In this document: positions 54,835 to 64,000 of the stretch, in pieces | How positions within the stretch are numbered: position 1 is the stretch's first letter | Layout: each line of letters begins with the position of its first letter | Made by a program: the position numbers and the translations under genes | DNA from: Nepenthes gracilis | Taxonomy: Eukaryota; Streptophyta; Magnoliopsida; Caryophyllales; Nepenthaceae | Assembly (NCBI GenBank): GCA_033239525.1 | Contig: BSYO01000009.1 | Coordinates: 12,173,299 to 12,237,298, forward strand | DNA length: 64,000 bases | Direction of reading: 5' to 3' | Notes under the pieces: model-generated | Told to the model about the DNA's origin: nothing | Database searches by the model: none | What the model saw: only the letters and a program-made list of their open reading frames with translations

Positions 54835-56766
54835 GAAGCAAGCCAAGTCCTAGAGATATCAAAAATCCACTTCCAAGAATTCTAAGGGCTCCTTAGGCAA
54901 GCGTATTAGTCGGAATACTTGTTGAGACAGGGAGCATCATAGGATTGGCGTTTAGCGCAGTGTGCTAATTAGTGCTCGCTTCTATGCCTTGTTTGAAAAA
55001 TTGCCAGAATGGTTTGTCAATAAGGTGGCAGCGTGCGCATCTTGCATGGTATGCCTGGCGTGGAACTCCCGAAATGAGTGGATGGTATTCGCGGGATGGA
55101 ATACCTAGGATAGCTAGTTGGGTAAATGGCCGATTTGTGTCAATTTGCTGATATAGGCGTGGTGGATCGTGTTTGGGCGGTTTGCAACAGGAATGCCTTT
55201 TTCCTACCGGGTATGTTAGTAAGGGGGTGCTGCTAGGCTTCAACATTTACCGGTATGATTTTAACTCGTATGGTCTTCTCCCCCCCCCCCCCGCGCAAAA
55301 AAAAAAAAAGAATACCTGTCGTTCTGCTATTTTCTTAACTGATTTACCTTTTTGTTGTGCTTTGCTTGGTATGGTGTTCTACCGGTTTGGTGTCCTGTTG
55401 ATGTTTTGGCTAGGTTGGGTATTCACCGAATTGGCGCAAATGCCCGATTTGACAGTGTTGTTGCTTTTGCCGATATGGGTGTGTTTGGCCGGTATGAGTG
55501 TGTTTGGCTAGTATTGCCGGTTTGGAGTTTGTATCAGTGTTGGTGGAATACCTGGGATTGATGGTTTGGCAAATTGCCGGTTTGTGGCAATTTGCTGATG
55601 TAGGCGTGGTGGATCGCGTTTGTGCAGTTTTCAAAAGGAATGCATTCTCCTATCTGGTCTGCTAATGTTGGTGCGTTGTTGGTTCTATGAGTTGGCCGGT
55701 TTGTTTTTTGCCGGCCTGGCATTAGCTTTCAAAAGCCACTCTAGCAGGACTGCCTTTTTCTTGTTTGGTATGCTCGTCTATGTGAGCTGCTGGGCTTCTA
55801 CGTTTGCCGATATGGTTTTAACCGGCAAGCATACCTGCCATCTTTGCTCTTTTCTTATTTGTTTACCGGTTTGTATCATATTGTTGGTTTGGGTGTAGGC
55901 AGGTTGTACTTTGCTTGGTACGGTATTCTACCGGTTTGGTGTACTGCTGATGTGGTTCATTTGCCCGGTATGGAAGCTATTTGTTTTTTCATTGAGCAAC
56001 GTGAGCTCCTTGCCCGGTATGCTGTTAGTTGTTTGGCCGGTATAGAGTATTGGCCGGTTTGGTGTGCTTGCCGCGTTATGTTTTTTGCCGGAATGCTGCA
56101 TAATGTCGATTTGAAAAAAAAAACTTGATCAGTGTATGCCTTTGCCAGTATGTGTATTTCTCGGAATGGTGGGTGTTGGAAGGTTATACTTTGCCCGGTT
56201 TGTTGTTCTGCCGGTTTGGTGTCCTGCTGATGTGGTTTATTTACCCGATATGGATGATGTTTGTTTTTTAGTAGGGCAAAATGAGCTCCTTGCCCAGTAT
56301 GCTGTTAGTTGTTTGGCCGGTATGGAGTACTGGCCAGTTTGGTGGGCCTGTCGCGTTATGCTTGTTGTCGGAATGCTCCATAATGCCGATTTGGCAAAAA
56401 AAAAAAAACTTGATCAGCTTATGCCTTTGCCAGTATGGTGTTTTTCCCGAAATGGTTTTTCCAGTCAGTTGGTTGAGAAGGTTGGAATGGTCTTCCCCGA
56501 CTAGTTTGGCAAATTTGGAAGGATTGGTCTTCGGTTGGCAAATGCCCGAGGTTTTGCCCAGAGATTTTGGACCATTAGGTTGCAGGCAAATCCATGATTT
56601 GATGACTGTCATCTGGGCTGTTCGTTTACTATGTAATTTTACTATGGTGCTCGAGGAACACCCTAGTATCTATATTTTAACTTCAAGTCGGCAAAATACT
56701 TAAACACAAAATATAGATTTCTGTAATTTTTTATTTTAATACACATTTTCTTGCTTACAAAAAAGA
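54835..56766 (+). other. L1-like copy 2, non-coding GCCGGT-rich region
   Basis: This is G/T-rich DNA with many GCCGGTTTGG and GCCGGTATGG words, a C/A tract at about 55271-55310, and a tandem repeat at about 55902-56460. It ends in an AT-rich segment and an A-rich tail. Confidence 0.7.
55902..56460 (+). repeat. ~280-bp tandem repeat, two units, in L1-like copy 2
   Basis: Units 55902-56185 and 56186-56460 both run from a 'ttNtactttgcccggt' start through 'gtcctgctgatgtggtt', 'gagctccttgcccNgtatgctgttagttg' and 'aaaacttgatcag'. Copy 1 has matching units around 30560-31040. Confidence 0.8.
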
Positions 56767-56780
56767 AAATCTAATGAATT

Positions 56781-58153
56781 CTTTAATATAAGACACAAAT
56801 TAGGAATAATTCAATTAAGGTTTGGTGTATCTATACTTCCGACTATAATTTAACTTTCATAGTGCTTCGCATTTATTGGTTGAAGAAATTCAAAAAAATT
56901 TACTTAATAACTATTAGTTATTGATATTTTTTTAGTTGTCAAAACCTATACATTATTTTATTTTATTGTTTTAATTTTTTTTGGGCAATCTACTTATCTC
57001 TGAATATTAATTTTGATTAATATCTAGTAAATAATATACTCTATGTTTATTATATATTCCTGTATATTTTGCTTCTACATATTTATAGGGACTAAGCGAA
57101 TTAAAATAAAGAATCCACCAGTCTTTTTAGATATGATTATAATATATAAAAGCCTAACAATTGAAATAAATTATTACAAGGAAACTCTTAAAAATTAGAT
57201 TTTAAAATTTAATCTTACTACCAAAAAATCGATATCACAAAGGATCACACATCATATCATAGCATAAAGTTTCTTTAAAATCTATATATGAAACTTGTGT
57301 TGATCATCAAGACTCTCCATACATTTCATTCATTTCATTTCTTTCGGGATTTCTCTAAAAAAAAAAATTTCTAAAAAGAAAATGGCAAAGAAAGAATTTA
57401 AGAAATTCTTTAAAGGTTATGCGACATAAATCCATTAAAAGGCGACACGCGTAGATTGTTTCATTGTGAGATTAAAAATATAATCTTAAAATTCATAATA
57501 TTATTGTTGTAAATTTAAATGTGCACAAACTAACAGAATATGCATGTGTTATCGATGAAGAGACTTACCTTCCCTTGGTATCAATATTACAAACTACTAG
57601 AACATTACTGGCAGCATTTCATAAAGTATACACCGCTCTGCTTTACAGAGGACATGAAAGGAGTCAGAGAGATCATCATCTTCATAATCAACAGTTATAA
57701 CATAGAAGGGTTGATGGAAGGGAGTATCCAGATTTGCTTATACAGAGAAGAACCAAATTTGAAGATTCACAATATGGTGATTTTGTAAGTTGCTGAAGCT
57801 GCAGAAGAAAATCCTTTAGCTCAGTTCGTACTTCTTGAAGATGAGCAGCGTGTCCATTCCCATCTATTTTGTTCGTTAACAGTCAACAGGGTAAATTAAC
57901 AGCATAAATGGCTGTACTGCACTCTGCATCCTCTACTTGGTACAGCGTGCTCTTTTAATGATTTTTTTTTTTTTTTTTAACTCTAAAGGTTTTGGAGGAA
58001 GTGATACCCCTCCAAGCATATCTTTAGCAGAAGGTGCAGTGCCATGTGTATCAAATATCTTGAGAAGGCTAGGAAGTGTAGACGATCTCAGGCCAATGGT
58101 AACCTTGGACTTGATCTCTGTTGCTACAATGGTATTAATTGTTGAGGTCACTG
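56781..58153. other. AT-rich intergenic DNA and LRR-kinase 3' flank
   Basis: No second gene is supported. The right part (about 57800-58153) should carry the 3' UTR of the minus-strand receptor gene. An open frame at 57540-57788 on the plus strand has no recognisable domain. Confidence 0.5.
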
Positions 58154-61100
58154 CTACTGAAAGGTGAGCTGTACACGGGGAAGCTGGGAAGGAGAAGCAG
58201 GAGAGGCACGGCTGCTGCTGATGCTGGGAGAGTCTCCTTGCCATGCATCCTGAACCTGAGCAGCAAACTGCAAGTTCCACAGCACATCCTCAATCGAAGG
58301 CCTCTCTCCTGGATCATTCGCCACACATCTCATGCATATCTCCATCGTTGTCTTTATTGATTCATCCGAACAGTTGTTTTCAACTTTGGGAGCAACCACA
58401 CTCCTTCTGGCAGCTTCATTGCTGGTAATGCTTGGCTGCAACTGAAGGCAAGAATCGACATCACCTTCTCAGATTAATATGACCTTCCTTCCTACTTAAA
58501 AATCGGTCATTCTATGGGTTTAAGTACCCATCATGAAAACTTTTCATCACCTATGAAAACTTGTTCGGGAAACAAAAAAACTATTACTTTAAAGTGTACT
58601 AATATTATCGCTGTTTCTGCCCGTTGAATTTGCCCATCTCTCACACCATCACAATTGGTCATTTGGTGGCTCTATGCTCTTGTCCTGAATTTAATATTGA
58701 TCTTAAAATACAGTCTGTTACATTGTACGAAACCCATTACTTCTGCAATGGTCTGAGCAATTTAACCATTTTTTCAGTTCTGACCATGCTTACTGCCGTA
58801 TTACATGCTTGCAAGTATGCTTAATGGAAGAGACCTCTTTTCTCAGGCAAATTCTTAGGTGGTCTTGAACCAATGGTGCTTCTTTCTCACAACAGGCAGT
58901 GCTAGTGGTGGTGAGAGGAGGACCACCATTGTCCCATATGACCTAAGAACTTGATCTTTCCTCAGTAGTGCACAGGGACAACCGCCCTAGAAACTAAACT
59001 TCAGAGTCCACATGTTCTATTGCTACAGAAACGGCAAAAAGATGATTGTCTCAGGTCAATGATCAGAAAGAGTGAGCAATCAAGCATCTATGGTCAGTGA
59101 ATCCTCATACACAGACTGTGACTACTGGTTCCATGCCTACATAATTAAATGTCGTATTCCTTTCAAGTATACAGCATATGACATAATGATATAGCAATCT
59201 TCATACCTGATTTATAATAATATTCATTTCATTCCTGGAGCTAATTGGCCTCCCGACAATTAATTCCAGAAGTATGACTCCAAAGTCATACACATCAATC
59301 TTATCCTGGTGCTTTACCCTGCAGAAAGAACTAAAAAGGATCAATTTGAGGGCTAGTTCTTCATGCACAGGTGACAATAATATGGTCCAATAAAAAATAA
59401 ATGAAGTATAAAGAGTAGTTAAGCACTAACATATGTCTAAAAGGTGGGGTGGGGGGCTTACGGATTGGTTGCCCGAATCTTAAACTGTTCTCAAACCTAA
59501 ACCATAACGATTTGGTGATGTTTAAAACTTTAATCAATCTGGTCAACTAATTATACAGGTTTGGCAATACTTTGAACCATAATTGAACTGGTTAAAAAGA
59601 TATATAAATCACTTTATATCAACCAAGTTGTGTGATCACAAAAATAAAAACCATCAATCCAATAACCAAATAGAAAATTTGAAAAAAGGAAAAAAAATAA
59701 TATCCCGATCCAAAAATGAATAATTCGTCTGCAATATTTTTTGGCTTGGGTCATTAGATTGATGGGTCATTTTGAACACCCTTTTTTAAAAGGAGTTGTA
59801 CACATGTGTATCCCATAATGTCATTTCAAATTTTCAGAGTTACAAACCTGGGGATAAGCTCTTTTGGCCCTGCAAAATTTCCACTATCCACCTGTGATGT
59901 CAACCAGAGTCACTATTAACTGGAAGTGTTCTAGACTTCTATAGTACGAAATGATAGGCCGCAAAGTCAAAAGAAATAAATGATCTTAACAACAAAAGGA
60001 CTGCATACCATTTTCATGTTTTCATCTAAGATTGGCAAGTTGTAGCTGCTAATTTTGGCAACAAGGTTTTGGTCCAGCAAAACATCTGTTATTTTGAGAT
60101 TGTTTGAGAAGATTCCAGGGACAATCCCTGCATGCAGAAATTGGATACCTTTTGCCACCCCTGTTGCAGCTCCTATACGTTGTTTCCACGTAAGTGTTCG
60201 TCTACCATGTCCTATGTCACATAGGTTGGAGAAATTTGAAAACTTACTGTGAACACAGTTGCTGTCAAGATATTAAAGTGATTTTTTTCAGAAACACGTA
60301 AACATTAATGCTGTCAAGATATTAAAGTGTTCATTTTCTAAAAAAAAAAAAAAAAGCCCGGCAGTTTATTTAACCCATTGTTGGATTGTACATGTGAGCA
60401 AGGCGATTTGTCCTCTAGAAAAAAAATGTTATTCATAATTCAAGATTTTTCTTGCTTGTTTTTTCTTCACAATCTGTTGGTGGTCTTTGCACTGGTGAAA
60501 CTTTTAGTTTCTCTAGTATTATTTTACAGGTGCAATTTTGATTTTCTTTTTTCGCTTCACTTACTATGATACGTGCAGTATTATTTACCCAGCAAGTGGC
60601 ACAAATAAATCAGAATCACTGTGTAACTGGCAATAATTCCAGTTAGCCTTAGGAACTTAAATCTATAGTGAGATAAATTGGAGAATGACTGCGAACAAAG
60701 TTAATCGGGTGGCATAGTGGGCAATACTCTCACATCATGGGAGTTCAAAAAACGGTTAGGTGTGGCTGCTGCAGGCTTACTCCATTGTAAAGAAGTTTCA
60801 ACAGTTTAAATCCTCGACCTCCAAGTCATATTGATGTAGCCATATAGTTGCACAAATACTCACCCTCTTGCATACAAAGAGAATTACGCGTAACAAGTCA
60901 AAAAAGTATTCATAAAGCTTACCAGAGCTCCAACTCCTTAAAGTTCCATTTGGTACATATTCAAAAACAAGGAACAGTCGGCTAACACTTGAATCATCCA
61001 AGTAACATTCAAAGCAGTGGCCAACAGCACTGACCAAATGGCAATGTCTAAGCTTCGATATCAATTCTATGTGATGCATGAAATACTGTGTACGGAGGCC

Positions 61101-63597
61101 TTGTTTCAGCTTCAGGCATCTGATAGCAACAAATGATCCATCCTTTAGCCGACCCCTATACATCTGACCCAACATAATAAAAAAATCAGCCGGCTTCACT
61201 AGAAAGGGGTACTGCTGCAGCAATCCGATCACAAAATTCCAATTGGACTCCAGAAAAACGAGAAAGGGAGAAAATTTAAGCAAGGTATTATCAGCAAAAA
61301 AAACTTTCCAAAAAAGATCCTCTCTATCTCTTCTGTTTCTGAGAAAGTTAATAAGAAAGCCAAATAGAGCCTATAATTTGTTTGCAATATGACAAACATG
61401 GACAGGTGCAAATGCTTCGACTTTCCAACCAAAGGCATACCAGTATACAACCCCCATTGTGAGATCAGGAGGAAGACTGGATGTAAGCCATATCCCTAGT
61501 ATTGCGGATAGGTCATTTCCACATCGACTTTCCATAATGAGGTAGAGCAATACACAAAGAAGAAATGATAAACTGGAGTAAGTATAAAAATGAAATAAAC
61601 ATACCTGACCATGAGAGCCCTCCCCCATAAATGCTGAGGTATCAAAGTAATTTGTAGCCTCCTCAAGCTCTTCCAATGAAAATGCTCGATATGCCGGGAC
61701 CCCAAGTGCTCCCAACTTCATCGTCTGAGATATATATCCTTCAACATTGGAAAAACAAAACCCCGTCAAATCTATATGCAGCTGAACTAGTACTTATAAT
61801 TCCTTTTACTTAAGGACAATTTAACCAAATAGTCTCCCGGATTGAGTGGAGCCCAGCCAAAGTTAGTTGTGCAACCTGATCTACCCATGTCTTGCCTTAT
61901 GATTAAGAGGCTATCATCCAATATCTCGAGGCTGTGAATTGAATGATAGTCTATCCTTGAAGACCCCCTAATGGAAAAACCTTACTCATTTCGAGAGATT
62001 GTTCTTAATGCCCACCACTATAAGATGATATAGTTTGTTATGCTTCCTTCACGATTCCATTGCACAGATACAGCATAAACTATTTGACCTGCTTTTAGCC
62101 ATGCATTTTTCCCCAACACAGGAAAAATGCCAGCATAAATCTAGCATTAAGTGCATGCACACACAACCAAAATGTTGTAATACATGCAAGGTCACAGAAA
62201 TAACCAACCATAAAATCATGAAATTTGCAAAAGACAGAAGAGGGTGGAGGGGGTTTACTTGCATCTGAAACCAATTTTGAAGTGTACCCAGCTGATGCGT
62301 TTTCTGCTACTAATCCATGTGGTTGAGTTTTACCAGTCATCTCTGCATGAGCTCTTCCTACAAGCCAGAACACTAAACCAACAAGGATACTACCCGCAAA
62401 TACCCCACCAACTATGGACAGTGATAAAACGGCTTTTGAAGGCTGCTTCTGCTTCTTCTGCAAAGGAAAAATACCAGCAGCCAAAGCTTCATTGCGACAA
62501 AGTGAATAGGGATGTTGATGTTGATCTGTCCTTGCCAGGCAATTCCCAGCATAAAGTATAACTCTGCGCTTGGAGTTAGACTGAAGACAATTTGGCAAGC
62601 TTCCTGTCAGAAGATTTGAAGACAGGTCAACAAAGCTAAGTTCAGGATTGCAAGACGTATTCCTATAAAGAATGCCAGTGAATTTATTCTTTGCAATGTT
62701 GATATAAGTAATTGAGGGTAGGGATAATAACGAGGAAGGAAATGGCCCCATAAATTTATTGAAAGAGATGTCCAGCCTTTTTAGCTGATAGCATGAGCTT
62801 ATTTCAGCAGGAATCCAAGACCTAAACCTGTTCTTTCTCAATATAAGAGTAACCAACTTGGTGCTCAGATGAGGAAACCGAGGCCCAAGAGAATTATTCT
62901 GCAAGTCAAGCTCTTGAAGGTTTGTCAAACCACTAAGATCAGGCACTTCTCCTGAGAAGTGGTTGTGTGCGAGTCCAAGAACTCTAACGTTCTCCAATTT
63001 ACTCAAAGATTCTGGCAGTGACCCATTTAAAGAGTTGTTTCTCAAACTAAGGACAGCCAGAGCAGGAAATGAATTCAGGAAATCCGGAATGCGGTCAACA
63101 AACAAATTGTTGTCGAGGATGAGAGTTTGGAGGTTTGATAGATATGAAATTTCATAGGGAATGGCTCCATATAAGAAATTGGAGCTAATGTTGAGTATTT
63201 CTAGTGATGACAATCGTGCAATTTCTCCTGGTATTGGTCCCCATAGACCAATTGAGACCAAAGTAAGAACCTTCAGGCTGGGTAGTCTGGCAAGCATCGC
63301 CATAAAAGAATCTATTGAAAAATTATGAGGCAACCGTGGTGCCCCTTCTTCTCCAATTATGTGCAGCTGAGTTATGCTTTCCTCGTAGCATATAACAGTG
63401 AGAAACGATGTTGGTTCAGTGTTGCAGATGTCTCCTTTCTTATTCCAGCTACTTAAAACAGTAGGAACGTTCAGAAGTTCCTGAAGTCTCCAAAGGGTCT
63501 CTGCCTGAGATATGTGTAGTCGATCGGAATAACAAATAGAGATCGAAGCAAGAAGCACCCCTAAAACCAATGAATGCATGAACGCCTTTGCCATCAT
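58154..63597 (-). CDS. probable inactive LRR receptor-like kinase (At3g03770 type)
   Basis: Seven exons with GT-AG introns in consistent phase: 63597-62259, 61738-61605, 61163-60923, 60211-60009, 59891-59848, 59318-59207 and 58441-58154, giving 786 residues. Residues 1-24 are a signal peptide (SLVLGVLLASISICYS). Residues about 100-340 hold leucine-rich repeats (SLEILNISSNFLYGAIP; LAVLSLRNNSLNGSLP; LTNLQELDLQNNSLG). A membrane span lies near 389-413, then a juxtamembrane part (YTSKLVSDARYISQTMKL). The kinase domain has the Gly-rich loop (GEGSHGQ), but the ATP lysine is Arg (VAIRCLK), the HRD segment is replaced (IVPGIFSNNLKITDVLL), and DFG reads SSYNLP, so it is a predicted pseudokinase. It should sit in the plasma membrane as a sensor or scaffold. 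At3g03770 naming is from remembered similarity. Confidence 0.93.
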
Positions 63598-64000
63598 TTT
63601 CTACACTCGCAGGAGTTCTTGCGCAATGCACTAAAACGATTGCATAGCTTCCACACGCTGACAAACATGAGGAAAATCACAGAAGTTCCTAGCAAAATCC
63701 AGTTTGACAACAAATCAAACATTTAGCATGAACATTTTACAGGCATAGAATATCAACAACCATGTCACAAGGCTGTCTACTGATAAGACTACTTGACGAT
63801 ATACCAGGAAAGATTAAACTATGAGGGTGGAGATTCATGATATAACAAGCAGTATTTCAAATGGATGATAGTTTTCATGATTCTAGCATTTTGGGATCTT
63901 CGAATAGCAATATTTCATATGCGAAAGTGTTGAAAGCATTCTCACCACTAAATAGAACATAATCAAACTGACCCGAATCTTAGGATAGGCTTCATTCATG
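63598..64000 (-). other. 5' flank of the LRR-kinase gene
   Basis: No coding similarity is visible. The minus strand has a possible splice acceptor (CATGTTTGTCAG at about 63658-63669) upstream of the start codon, so a 5' UTR intron is possible. The start tandem ATGATG makes 63597 the first in-frame choice. Confidence 0.4.

Larger units (their letters stand above)
52529..56766 (+). mobile_element. L1-like non-LTR element, copy 2
   Basis: This is about 4.24 kb, bounded by a 14-bp duplication (AAATCTAAGGAATT at 52515-52528; AAATCTAATGAATT at 56767-56780, 13/14) and an A-rich end (TTACAAAAAAGAAAA). It aligns with copy 1 from the 5' leader (CTCTCTAGAAATTTGAATC) to the 3' end. Its coding part (52623-54824) has a DUF4283 domain, a degraded CCHC site and a better preserved C-terminal domain. 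54835-56766 is non-coding, GCCGGT-rich and tandemly repeated. No endonuclease or RT is seen. Confidence 0.85.

Noticed and set aside
17720..56766. LINE ORF2 (endonuclease/reverse transcriptase) within the L1-like copies
   Set aside because: I looked for YxDD and endonuclease motifs after the ORF1-like region in both copies and saw none; the only RT remnants in the span belong to gypsy elements.
57540..57788. 82-codon plus-strand frame as a gene
   Set aside because: No recognisable domain, AT-rich surroundings and no supporting splice or promoter signals.
60700..60850. SINE-like sequence in an intron of the receptor gene (A-box-like GGCATAGTGGGCA, B-box-like GTTTAAATCC)
   Set aside because: The boxes are about 95 bp apart, too far for a tRNA-derived promoter, and no tail or duplication is clear.

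Overview
This window is AT-rich, intron-bearing nuclear DNA from a flowering plant, most likely a eudicot. The evidence is GT-AG introns, two plant chromosomal genes and plant-type Ty3/gypsy, Ty1/copia and L1 elements. About 85% of it is mobile-element sequence at different stages of decay. No rRNA, tRNA or CRISPR array was recognised.

Only two host genes are well supported, one at each end and both on the minus strand. At 568-1201 is the first exon of a SUVR3-type SET-domain histone lysine methyltransferase; the rest lies beyond the left edge. At 58154-63597 is a complete seven-exon gene (786 codons) for an LRR receptor-like pseudokinase of the Arabidopsis At3g03770 type. SUVR3 is At3g03750, so the pair looks like a conserved neighbourhood in which about 57 kb of mobile DNA has piled up.

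Layout between the genes: (1) 2891-8469, a young Ty3/gypsy chromovirus on the minus strand, with near-identical LTRs and a perfect 5-bp target duplication, sitting inside an older gypsy pol relic. (2) 9228-13312, a decayed LTR (C) split by an inverted solo LTR (E, 9421-11542). (3) 13690-14760, a Ty1/copia relic. (4) 15490-31982, a three-level nest: LTR D is split by an L1-like element (17720-31347), which is split by gypsy element A (18501-27622) and by an inverted L1 3' fragment. (5) 32105-40566, gypsy element B, whose two LTRs match only over their last ~580 bp. (6) 42755-52136, a Tat/Retand-type gypsy element on the minus strand with a long antisense gene on the plus strand. (7) 52529-56766, a second copy of the L1-like family.

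The most interesting material is the L1-like family. Two long copies have target-site duplications and A-rich 3' ends. They encode a DUF4283 domain, a CCHC knuckle in one copy, and an unfamiliar C-terminal domain, but show no recognisable endonuclease/reverse transcriptase ORF. They look like a plant counterpart of ORF1-only 'half-LINE' parasites. Also notable are the chimeric element B, the repeated internal tandem duplications in the long LTRs, telo-box/GC-rich islands inside those LTRs, and a block of sequence kept in most LTR copies. All retroelement genes here are broken by stops and frameshifts.
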